DNA of 64,000 nucleotides from Mucilaginibacter gossypii (GTDB taxonomy: Bacteria > Bacteroidota > Bacteroidia > Sphingobacteriales > Sphingobacteriaceae): the NCBI RefSeq assembly GCF_900100945.1, contig NZ_FNCG01000002.1, forward strand, positions 353,940-417,939. Direction: 5' to 3'. Each line of letters opens with the position of its first letter. The first letter of the stretch is position 1. The translations under genes and the position numbers were made by a program. Under the pieces are notes generated by a model that did no database searches, was not told where the DNA came from, and saw nothing but the letters and a program-made list of their open reading frames with translations. Below, piece after piece: positions 27,165-35,037 of the stretch.

Positions 27165-27569
27165 ATGAGAAAAAAGTGTGCCTTATTTTTGACCGCATTT
27201 TACTTGGTGCTCACCACCGGTTTATATGCCTGTCTGGCACACTGCGCTCTTGAATTTATCGGAACAAAACTTGGGCTTGTCCACAATGTGACCGATAATT
27301 CAAAAAATTCAGATAAAGACGAGGAGCCGTGTGATGACTATTGCAAATGTTGCTATCATCATGGGGTTTACGTTGTACAGGAAAATTTCAGTCCAGACGA
27401 CATTTTTCATTTTGTATATTCTCAGCCCATAATATTAACTAAAGAGATTAAACTTATACCTAATACACCAACCTTACGCCATATTGAAGTAAAATGGCCG
27501 CGAGCTACCGGGCCGCCTAATAGACTAACCGCCAAATTATATATTTCTTACCGATCAATTCTGATTTGA
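27165..27569 (+). CDS. Small secreted Cys/His-containing protein
   Basis: 134 residues with a signal peptide (MRKKCALFLTAFYLVLTTGLYAC) and a central acidic stretch leading into CDDYCKCCYHHG (about 56-67), a likely metal site. The C-terminal end has a PPNR motif. It belongs to no family I can name, but resembles other short secreted peptides of this island (11.2, 30.2, 37.2 and 37.9 kb). It has its own upstream region of 108 bp. Confidence 0.55.
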   Translation: MRKKCALFLTAFYLVLTTGLYACLAHCALEFIGTKLGLVHNVTDNSKNSDKDEEPCDDYCKCCYHHGVYVVQENFSPDDIFHFVYSQPIILTKEIKLIPNTPTLRHIEVKWPRATGPPNRLTAKLYISYRSILI

Positions 27570-27636
27570 TTTGAGTCACCGTTTACAACGGAATAGCAGT
27601 CTATTGTTATTTTTTTTGACTTAAATCACACCTTTA

Positions 27637-28794
27637 ATGAAATTTATTAAAATTTTGGCCAAGACTTTTGGCTTCGAAAAGCTATATCATAAATTGCATG
27701 ATATAGCCTTAAAAACTCGCGGCTTAGATGTCTTAAACACCGAACAAACCATTGAATTCATGACGCGATATGTACTGGTCGTTGTTCCTGAAAACAAAGA
27801 AATGTTACCTGAAATAAAGAATTGTGCAAGCCCTCAAAATCTGATTTTTTACGCCAAGCAAAGCGTTTCCGACCGGCTTTATATTTGGGACTATAAAGAT
27901 ATTGCATCGCCAGCATTTTTATCCAAATATGGGTCGGTAGTATTGCAACGCAAAGTTTTGTGTACCGACTGGATGAACGTTAGTTTTTATAAAAACATTT
28001 GGAAATCCGATACACGTTTTATTTTGGCTAAGCCAACTGTAATTGCGTTGTTTAGTCATTTCCAGGACGGTTTTTTTTATGGCGGATATTTCGACTATGT
28101 GTTTCTGGTCGTCGCAAAGTTATGCCGGATCAAAGATTTTTTTCCAGATGAGGACTTTGCTCACATGACAATCTCATATCCTCTTTTTAATACATCATAC
28201 GAAAAAGACTATTTGAATTTGCTTGATATAAACCCAGGAAATATAGTTGACAGTCAAAGCATGAAAGTGGTTACCAACCGAATGATAGTCTCTAATTGCG
28301 GGCACTGGTATCCGAACATTGCAGATATTGAATCTTTGAAGCGACATATCCAAAAAAAATTACAACCGGCTAAAACAGCATCAAACAAAGTGTACATAAG
28401 CAGAGTTTGCAGGAGAAGAATTTTAAACGAAGATGAAGTTGTCATTTTGTTAAGATCATTTGGCTTTATAATAATAGAGGACAAAAACAGGTCTATAAGT
28501 GAACAAATATCTATTTACCGAAACGCTTCATTCATCATTGGGCCACATGGTGCATCCTTTTCAAATGTGATCTGGTGCGAGCCAGGCACACAACTTTTCG
28601 AGATTTTTTCACCTAACTATGCACCGGATTTTTTTCTCTATCTGGCATCAATAATGAAAATGAAATATCACGCTTATTATGAAGGTGAACCTACCGGGAA
28701 CATGGACTTTAAAGATGCTATGGTTGAAAACATCACGGTATCAATCCCCAAATTAGAACAATGTTTGAGGGAAATCTTTAACCATCCCGCATGA
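27637..28794 (+). CDS. GT61 (DUF563) family glycosyltransferase
   Basis: A 385-residue protein without a signal peptide. The C-terminal half (about 240-370) shows the GT61 pattern: KVYISRVCRRRILNEDEVVILLRSFGF, IYRNASFIIGPHGASFSNVIWCEPGTQLFEIFSP. GT61 enzymes transfer xylose or N-acetylglucosamine in various glycans. This gene has no metal-related motif and is a foreign passenger among copper genes. It is followed 34 bp later by a nuclease-like gene. Its acceptor is unknown. Confidence 0.75.
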   Translation: MKFIKILAKTFGFEKLYHKLHDIALKTRGLDVLNTEQTIEFMTRYVLVVVPENKEMLPEIKNCASPQNLIFYAKQSVSDRLYIWDYKDIASPAFLSKYGSVVLQRKVLCTDWMNVSFYKNIWKSDTRFILAKPTVIALFSHFQDGFFYGGYFDYVFLVVAKLCRIKDFFPDEDFAHMTISYPLFNTSYEKDYLNLLDINPGNIVDSQSMKVVTNRMIVSNCGHWYPNIADIESLKRHIQKKLQPAKTASNKVYISRVCRRRILNEDEVVILLRSFGFIIIEDKNRSISEQISIYRNASFIIGPHGASFSNVIWCEPGTQLFEIFSPNYAPDFFLYLASIMKMKYHAYYEGEPTGNMDFKDAMVENITVSIPKLEQCLREIFNHPA

Positions 28795-28828
28795 CGTATG
28801 TGAAATTTAGTTGTACATTCAATTTATC

Positions 28829-30079
28829 ATGAGCGAACACTTACAGTCTATTATCAGCCAATATAAAAGCGACCAAGAATCGGTGTATAATACCTGGTTC
28901 ATCAATAATGAAGAAAGATTGAAGGCGTTTCGTTCGATCCGCCGGGGAGTATTGCAGGTTATTGATGATATTAGAACGAAGCGCTTTGGAAACGATTTTA
29001 AAGGAACCTCACTTGAATTTGTTTTGAATTGCATTACGGAGCAAAAACAAGTTTTTGAAGGGGCATCACATCCTTTTTATTGGAAACCCAAATTACGGAT
29101 TCCTGATATTTACGAAAACCAGGCTAACAAGATTGCCTTTGGCCAGTTCTTAGAAAATTGTATTAACGCGAAGAATGAACAGCAGATCGTCAGGGAAATT
29201 GAAAAGTTGGATGCCTTAAAAATCAAAGGATTGGGGCCTGCTGTGGCCAGTATTCTTTATTTTTTGCATCCAACCCTGATCCCTCCATTTAATACAGCCA
29301 TCATTAACGGGTTTAATTACTTGTTTAAAGACAAGAAAAAATTAGGGAGTTGGAGCGAATATCTCAAGATAAGGGAAGTCATCATGGATATGAACCGGAA
29401 ATACTGCAACGAACTGTCATCAGATACCGGCGCATTTGCCGGCTTGCTATTCGAAATCGGCACGCAAAAACTATTGTTAGGTAAGGATGAATATCTTTCA
29501 GAAACTGAACGCACCCGACTTGAAAAGTTAATTGAAAAACGTCACAAGGACAAAAGAGTCGAAACTGCCGATGACCATTTGCATGATGAAATGCAGTACC
29601 ATCTATTAAAGATCGGACACTCCCTTGGGTATGATGTGATCGCGGCCTCTAACGACCGTTCAAAGTCATGGAACAACAATAAATTTACTTTTATTTCATT
29701 GGCGGATTTCCCTAAACTTACATTAGAAAAAGAGGTGCTAAATACCGTTAAACTAATTGATGTGCTGTGGTTTACCAAGGGAACGGCCAACGTTATTGCG
29801 GCTTTTGAGGTGGAAAAAAGCACGAGCATTTATTCTGGTATTTTGAGGCTTAATGATCTGAGTTGCAGTTTGAATAATAAGGAAGAAGTCTTATATCTTG
29901 TGGTACCCGATAACCGTGAGAAAGATGTCATCATGCAATTGTCCCGTCCATCTATAAAACAAGGAAATATGCAAATGAAATATATCTGTTTTAGCGATCT
30001 GAGGCAGCACTGCGATGCTTTATGTAAATTTGGTGATAATCATTCCATTATGCAAAAGATAGCCCGGACTGTGGCTTAG
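28829..30079 (+). CDS. HhH plus PD-(D/E)XK nuclease-like protein
   Basis: 416 residues from ATG 28829 (the upstream TTG at 28811 is less likely). A helix-hairpin-helix segment lies at about 128-150 (LDALKIKGLGPAVASILYFL), as in DNA glycosylases. Residues 250-390 look like a restriction-endonuclease fold: HDEMQYHLLKIGHSLGYDV, then Asp311 (KLIDVLW) and Glu327-x-Glu329 (AAFEVEK), with ExE as in BamHI-type sites. DNA damage processing or defence is a reasonable guess, but no methyltransferase or partner is adjacent. The family is not recognised with certainty. Confidence 0.55.
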   Translation: MSEHLQSIISQYKSDQESVYNTWFINNEERLKAFRSIRRGVLQVIDDIRTKRFGNDFKGTSLEFVLNCITEQKQVFEGASHPFYWKPKLRIPDIYENQANKIAFGQFLENCINAKNEQQIVREIEKLDALKIKGLGPAVASILYFLHPTLIPPFNTAIINGFNYLFKDKKKLGSWSEYLKIREVIMDMNRKYCNELSSDTGAFAGLLFEIGTQKLLLGKDEYLSETERTRLEKLIEKRHKDKRVETADDHLHDEMQYHLLKIGHSLGYDVIAASNDRSKSWNNNKFTFISLADFPKLTLEKEVLNTVKLIDVLWFTKGTANVIAAFEVEKSTSIYSGILRLNDLSCSLNNKEEVLYLVVPDNREKDVIMQLSRPSIKQGNMQMKYICFSDLRQHCDALCKFGDNHSIMQKIARTVA

Positions 30080-30121
30080 CCGGTTTTGGTATAGGGTATA
30101 TAGGGTATAAATTTAAAACGT

Positions 30122-30161
30122 AATTATATAAAACAATTTGACAACCTGTTGTTTAACTTTG
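30122..30161 (+). promoter_or_regulatory. Promoter of the periplasmic copper operon
   Basis: AATTATATAAA (30122-30132), a palindrome ACAACCTGTTGT (30139-30150) and the -7 box TAACTTTG (30154-30161). The same 11-bp word stands 31-32 bp before a TAACTTWG box here and at 37152, suggesting a common regulator. Confidence 0.5.
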
Positions 30162-30170
30162 TAGTTGAAG

Positions 30171-30647
30171 ATGAAAAGTAAAGCACTTTTATTATTATTT
30201 ATATTCCTGCTAAATACGGTTACCGGATTTGCATGTGCTTTACGTATGTCTACCCATGAGCATGATGAAGCTACAGAACACCACCACGATGGAAACGGTG
30301 GTAAGGAGCAACATCATGACGAAACAACTGAACATCATCATGAACATGGTGGGCGAGAAATACAGGCTGCTGTTACTGATCAGTTACTCCTGTACAACCA
30401 AACGTCGATCGCTCAAAATGACCCTTGTTGCCAGAATGCGGTCAATAGCTTTAACACCTTAGCTAAAGTTACCCCTCAGTCGGCTCAAATTATTTTACTG
30501 CCCCTGTTCAGTTATTTAAGTACTTACTATCAATTCTTTTTTAAACCGGTTACGTTAACTCAAACAGTACCTCTGGTATTGGTTGACGGGCGACGACGGC
30601 CTCCTCCATATTCTATCCGCGTCGCGCTGCAAAGTTTTCAGATTTGA
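30171..30647 (+). CDS. Secreted His-rich metal-binding protein
   Basis: 158 residues. A signal peptide (to about residue 21, TGFACA) is followed by a stretch with several HHH/HEH clusters (about 28-62: EHDEATEHHHDGNGG..EQHHDE..EHHHEH), an evident Cu/Zn/Ni chelating region. A CC pair comes later (DPCCQNAV) and the tail is hydrophobic. It is the first gene of the operon ending with the CPH ATPase. It should act as a periplasmic metal buffer. There is no named family; function is inferred from composition. Confidence 0.6.
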   Translation: MKSKALLLLFIFLLNTVTGFACALRMSTHEHDEATEHHHDGNGGKEQHHDETTEHHHEHGGREIQAAVTDQLLLYNQTSIAQNDPCCQNAVNSFNTLAKVTPQSAQIILLPLFSYLSTYYQFFFKPVTLTQTVPLVLVDGRRRPPPYSIRVALQSFQI

Positions 30648-30722
30648 TTAATTAATAGATTATTAGACCTACATGGACTTGCCATGTGCCAATTTTTTCT
30701 ATTACATTAATCAATTCAGATC

Positions 30723-31223
30723 ATGAAAAAGATATTTTTATTGGTTGCGCTGATCGCAACTGCTTCTAATCAACTACTTTTTGCGCAGGATACAAAATCA
30801 ACTTCTCTTACATCGTTAATAGCTTCTTATTACAATATTAAAGATGCCCTGGTTAAATCAAACAGCGCCGATGCGGCTACTTATGCAGGAGAATTTCTAA
30901 AGGCTGTTAACGGTGTGGACATGAAATCGCTGCCAGTCGCTGACATGACCACTTTTATGGCGGAACAGGAAAAACTGGCTTTCGATGCCAGGCATATGTC
31001 TGAAAGTAAGGACATAGCTCACCAACGCGAGCATTTCGCCAATTTTTCAGTCAACTTTTTCAAACTGGCTAAGGCTGTAAAATTAACGGATAAGCCCGTT
31101 TACTATGCCTATTGCCCAATGAAAAAGAGCTATTGGCTATCGGCTGAGGATGTGATCAAAAACCCTTACTATGGTAGCCAAATGCTTACCTGCGGTAAGG
31201 TCACTGAAACCCTGAATAAATAA
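30723..31223 (+). CDS. DUF3347-domain periplasmic protein
   Basis: 166 residues with a signal peptide ending LLFAQ. The DUF3347 domain contains YYNIKDALVKSNSADAATYAGEFLKAV, the HQREHFANFS helix and the C-terminal YYAYCPMKKSYWLSAEDVIKNPYYGSQMLTCG motif, whose Cys, Met and His residues are likely copper ligands. DUF3347 proteins occur with copper-efflux systems in Bacteroidota. A paralogue follows at once. Confidence 0.82.
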   Translation: MKKIFLLVALIATASNQLLFAQDTKSTSLTSLIASYYNIKDALVKSNSADAATYAGEFLKAVNGVDMKSLPVADMTTFMAEQEKLAFDARHMSESKDIAHQREHFANFSVNFFKLAKAVKLTDKPVYYAYCPMKKSYWLSAEDVIKNPYYGSQMLTCGKVTETLNK

Positions 31224-31251
31224 GCTAACTAAATTCTTAAAGATTTGATTT

Positions 31252-31275
31252 CCCTGCGCGGCGACTTGCGCAGGG
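31252..31275 (+). repeat. GC-rich hairpin between the two DUF3347 genes
   Basis: A perfect 8-bp stem CCCTGCGC/GCGCAGGG with loop GGCGACTT. No T tract follows, so it more likely stabilises or divides the mRNA than terminates it. Confidence 0.6.
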
Positions 31276-31299
31276 CGATCAGTAATTTATAATCATCGT

Positions 31300-31896
31300 A
31301 TGAAAAATCTAATCATTATTTCGGTAATCTGCCTGGCTTCATTTTCAATGATAGCCTGCAATAACACGAATAAATCAGCATCCAATAGCCCCAAAGATTC
31401 GACTGGAACAAATTCAGCAGGTACATCTAACCCAGCAAAAAGTGGTGTTGACTCAAAAACGACCGCTGCCGTAAAGGAAATGGTAGGAAACTACCTGAAT
31501 TTAAAAAACGCATTGGCCAAAGATAACAGCGCCGATGCCGCAACTGCCGGGAAAGCTTTATCCGAAGGCTTTATGAAATTTGATCAGTCAGCATTAACGC
31601 CAACTCAAAAGAAGTCATTTACCGACATAGCCGATGATGCAAAAGAAATGGCGGAACATATCGGGATGAGTGGCGGGAAGCTACCCCACCAGCGCGAACA
31701 CTTTGATATGTTAAGCAAGGATATGATTGACTTTGTTAAATTATTTAGTGCTGGTCAGGGTTTATATGTTGATCACTGCCCGATGTATAATAATAACAAG
31801 GGAGCGGATTGGTTAAGCGAAACCAAAGAGATCAGAAACCCTTACCTCGGCACTAAAATGCCCACCTGCGGATCGGTCAAAGAGGAATTAAAATAG
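31300..31896 (+). CDS. DUF3347-domain lipoprotein
   Basis: 198 residues. A lipobox (SMIACNN, Cys20) and Ser/Thr/Asn-rich linker precede a DUF3347 domain like that of the preceding gene (LKNALAKDNSADAATAGKALSEGFMKF, HQREHFDMLS, DHCPMYNNNKGADWLSETKEIRNPYLGTKMPTCG). Membrane-anchored and free forms of the same domain are thus encoded side by side, probably by duplication. It lies 5 bp before the haem-binding gene. Confidence 0.82.
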   Translation: MKNLIIISVICLASFSMIACNNTNKSASNSPKDSTGTNSAGTSNPAKSGVDSKTTAAVKEMVGNYLNLKNALAKDNSADAATAGKALSEGFMKFDQSALTPTQKKSFTDIADDAKEMAEHIGMSGGKLPHQREHFDMLSKDMIDFVKLFSAGQGLYVDHCPMYNNNKGADWLSETKEIRNPYLGTKMPTCGSVKEELK

Positions 31897-31901
31897 GAAC
31901 T

Positions 31902-32369
31902 ATGAAACGGATCGTAAAAATTACCGGTACGGTATTGGTAACCGTTCTTCTCGCTATCCAATTCATACCCCGTGATCATAATGAGAAAGGAACTAAACCA
32001 GTGAATGACATTGCACAGGTAATTTCCGTTCCCGAAAATGTAGGCGCTATACTCAAAAAATCATGTTATGATTGCCACAGCAACAACACGGATTATCCCT
32101 GGTATGCGAAGCTTCAGCCATTTCGGTTGATGCTTGACAGGCACATCAGGGGCGGTAAAGCAGAGCTTAATTTCAACGAATTCGGAACCTATTCTTCCAG
32201 GAAACAAAGGAGCAGATTAAGGGCCATTGATGAAAGCCTGGAAGAAGGCTCGATGCCTTTATCTTCTTACACCTTTATCCACAAGAACGCTATTCTTTCA
32301 AAGGAAGATAAAGCGACATTAATGAACTGGGTTAAAATGGCAGGCGACAGCCTTTTATTAAAAAATTAA
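31902..32369 (+). CDS. Haem-binding domain protein (periplasmic, CxxCH)
   Basis: 155 residues. One N-terminal membrane anchor/signal (about 7-22), then a haem-binding domain with CYDCHSNNTDYPWYAKLQP (Cys-x-x-Cys-His, about 52-56) and the helical tail LSKEDKATLMNWVKMAGDSLL. Such cytochrome-c-like domains are common in Bacteroidota. Here it is tightly placed (2 bp) before the multicopper oxidase and may supply or accept electrons during Cu(I) oxidation; that link is inference. Confidence 0.8.
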   Translation: MKRIVKITGTVLVTVLLAIQFIPRDHNEKGTKPVNDIAQVISVPENVGAILKKSCYDCHSNNTDYPWYAKLQPFRLMLDRHIRGGKAELNFNEFGTYSSRKQRSRLRAIDESLEEGSMPLSSYTFIHKNAILSKEDKATLMNWVKMAGDSLLLKN

Positions 32370-32371
32370 AG

Positions 32372-35026
32372 ATGAAAAAATTATTAATCGTGGCAATGAT
32401 GCTTTGTTTGAAGCAATTCGTATTCGCCCAAAACGATATGAAAAATATGGCTGGGATGCAAAAGCAGCCAACGGTAACCTATACCTGTCCCATGCACCCG
32501 GAAATCCACGCAACCAAGCCGGGTAATTGCCCTAAGTGTGGCATGAAACTGGTTAAAGAAAAACCAAAAGCCCTACCGAAAAAATCCCCCGCCAAAAAAA
32601 CAGGCGACATGGATGGAATGAAGATGGACGGGATGAAAATGGATCAGAATAAGTCCGAGACTGGAAAGCCGAATGATATGCAAATGCCCAAAGACAACGG
32701 TAAAAATGCCGATAATATGGGTGGAATGAAAATGGATGGCATGAACATGGGTGACGCTAAGGAAGCAGCCAATGACATGAAAAACGCAAAAGCAAAGTTA
32801 GGCCCGATTAACACACTGGTCAATAATGCGCCGCCCCGCACTATTCGTTATGATCTTTATATTGCAGACACCATTGTCAACTACGCGGGAAAACCCAAAA
32901 GAGCGATTGCGGTTAACGGCAGCATCCCAATGCCGACCCTGACTTTTACCGAAGGCGATACCGCGGAGATCTACGTGCATAATAAACTAAAAGAAGAAAC
33001 ATCCCTGCACTGGCATGGGCTTTATTTGCCCAATCGCTATGATGGGGTACCTAATCTGACACAGATGCCGATCAAGCCGGGAGAAACCCATTTGTATAAA
33101 TTCCCGATCAAACAACATGGTACCCACTGGTACCATAGCCACACTGGCTTGCAGGAACAAATCGGTATGTACGGGGCTTTTATCATGAACAAACGTAAAG
33201 AGTGGGATATCCCAACCCTTCCGCTTGTATTAAGCGAATGGACAAATATGAATCCTAAAGAGGTTGATCGTAGTCTACACGCAGCATCCGACTGGTTCGC
33301 TATACAAAAAGGGACAACACAAAGTTATGCAGAGGCGATTGCTTCCGGCCATTTCAAAACAAAAGTTACCAATGAATGGAAACGCATGAACGCGATGGAT
33401 GTCAGCGATGTTTATTACGATAAATTTCTGATCAATGGAAAAAATCAAAACGAGCAGCCTCAATATAAAGCCGGTGATAAAGTGAGGTTAAGGATTGCCA
33501 ATGGCGGTGCTACCTCTTACTTCTGGCTCAAATATGCAGGAGGCAAAGTTATCGTAGTAGCTACTGACGGCAATGACGTTGAACCTGTTGAAGTTGACCG
33601 GCTGATCATCGCCCCATCTGAAACCTATGATGTGGTAGTCACAGTTCCTGAAAATAAAAGCTATGAGTTTTTGGTAACGCCCGAAGACCGTACCAAATCA
33701 GCCTCGCTTTGGTTGGGCAGCGGTCAAAAAGTTTATGCCAGTAAAATGCCAAAGTTGAAATACTTTGCGGGAATGAAGATGATGAACGACATGATGGACA
33801 TGAGCGGTAACATGGTTCAAATGGAAGGCATGAAGATGCAAAACCAAACCATGGATATGAATACCGTGATGTACCCGGAAATAACCGGAGCTGACAAACC
33901 CCAGGCGGATGATAAAAAACCGGCCATGCCGGGTATGCAGATGCCTAATGACAAAAGCATGGCAGGTATGAATATGGCGGCAGATAATTCAGACATCGTT
34001 ACCCTTAATTACGGAATGCTGCGTGACCCTCATCATACTACCTTACCAAAAGGGCCGATGCGGGAATTGAAGTTTGAACTGACGGGTAATATGAATCGTT
34101 ATGTGTGGACAATGGATAACAAAACAGTATCGGAATCGGATAGGATCTTGATCAAAAAAGGTGAAAACCTGCGGATCATCCTTTATAATAACAGTATGAT
34201 GCGTCATCCTATGCACCTGCATGGGCATGACTTCCGGGTAATCAACGGGCAGGGTGAAAACGCGCCGATGAAAAACGTGGTGGATATTATGCCGATGGAA
34301 CGGGATACGATTGAATTCAATGCATCTGAACCGGGCGGCGATTGGTTTTTTCATTGCCATATACTTTACCACATGATGAGCGGTATGGGAAGGATATTCA
34401 GCTATGAAAACTCTGCGCCAAATCCTGAAATCCCTGATCCAAAGCTGGCACAACGAATGCTGAATCGCGATGATCAAATGCCGCATTTTATGGGTAAACT
34501 TGGTTTGGAAAGCAATGGGAGCGATGCGCAATTTATGCTCTCTAATACCCGGTGGAAAGCAAGTACCATGTGGCATTTAGGAACTGACGCTACCATGGGT
34601 TATGAAAGTGAAACAATGATCGGGCGTTATATTGGAAGAATGCAATGGTTATACCCTTATATAGGATTTGACTACCATTACAAGAAATTTGACTCTAATG
34701 AAAAAAATATATTTGGCAGCGATGCTAAAAACCTGTTCGGTCAAGTGAGCAATAAGGATAATCGGCATACGGTTGTAGCGGGTCTTGCCTATACTTTGCC
34801 GATGCTTTTTGTGGCCGATGCGCGCATCGATGGTGACGGTAAGTTACGCTTCCAGTTAGGCCGTGACGATATACCGGTTTCCAGCCGCCTGCGCTTTAAC
34901 ATCATGGTAAACACAGATAAAGAATACGCGGCAGGTTTAAGATATATCGTTACGAAGTATTTCTCTTTATCAACCCATTATGATAGTGATATGGGCCTGG
35001 GCGGCGGATTAACACTAACGTATTAA
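32372..35026 (+). CDS. Multicopper oxidase CopA-type fused to metal-binding (HMBD) and CopB-like domains
   Basis: An 884-residue exported protein with three parts. After a signal peptide (to FAQ20), residues 36-63 are a heavy-metal-binding motif (YTCPMHPEIH...CPKCGMKLV). A Met/Asp-rich spacer with repeated DGMKM units follows (about 80-130). The multicopper oxidase (about 140-690) has all copper-ligand blocks: HWHGLYLPNRYDG, HWYHSHTGLQEQIGMYG, HPMHLHGHDF and HCHILYHMMSGM. The last 150 residues (LSNTRWKASTMWHLGTDA to the end) match the outer-membrane beta-barrel protein CopB. It would oxidise Cu(I) at the cell surface or periplasm, with the CopB part in the outer membrane. Confidence 0.85.
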   Translation: MKKLLIVAMMLCLKQFVFAQNDMKNMAGMQKQPTVTYTCPMHPEIHATKPGNCPKCGMKLVKEKPKALPKKSPAKKTGDMDGMKMDGMKMDQNKSETGKPNDMQMPKDNGKNADNMGGMKMDGMNMGDAKEAANDMKNAKAKLGPINTLVNNAPPRTIRYDLYIADTIVNYAGKPKRAIAVNGSIPMPTLTFTEGDTAEIYVHNKLKEETSLHWHGLYLPNRYDGVPNLTQMPIKPGETHLYKFPIKQHGTHWYHSHTGLQEQIGMYGAFIMNKRKEWDIPTLPLVLSEWTNMNPKEVDRSLHAASDWFAIQKGTTQSYAEAIASGHFKTKVTNEWKRMNAMDVSDVYYDKFLINGKNQNEQPQYKAGDKVRLRIANGGATSYFWLKYAGGKVIVVATDGNDVEPVEVDRLIIAPSETYDVVVTVPENKSYEFLVTPEDRTKSASLWLGSGQKVYASKMPKLKYFAGMKMMNDMMDMSGNMVQMEGMKMQNQTMDMNTVMYPEITGADKPQADDKKPAMPGMQMPNDKSMAGMNMAADNSDIVTLNYGMLRDPHHTTLPKGPMRELKFELTGNMNRYVWTMDNKTVSESDRILIKKGENLRIILYNNSMMRHPMHLHGHDFRVINGQGENAPMKNVVDIMPMERDTIEFNASEPGGDWFFHCHILYHMMSGMGRIFSYENSAPNPEIPDPKLAQRMLNRDDQMPHFMGKLGLESNGSDAQFMLSNTRWKASTMWHLGTDATMGYESETMIGRYIGRMQWLYPYIGFDYHYKKFDSNEKNIFGSDAKNLFGQVSNKDNRHTVVAGLAYTLPMLFVADARIDGDGKLRFQLGRDDIPVSSRLRFNIMVNTDKEYAAGLRYIVTKYFSLSTHYDSDMGLGGGLTLTY

Positions 35027-35037
35027 ATTTTACAGCT

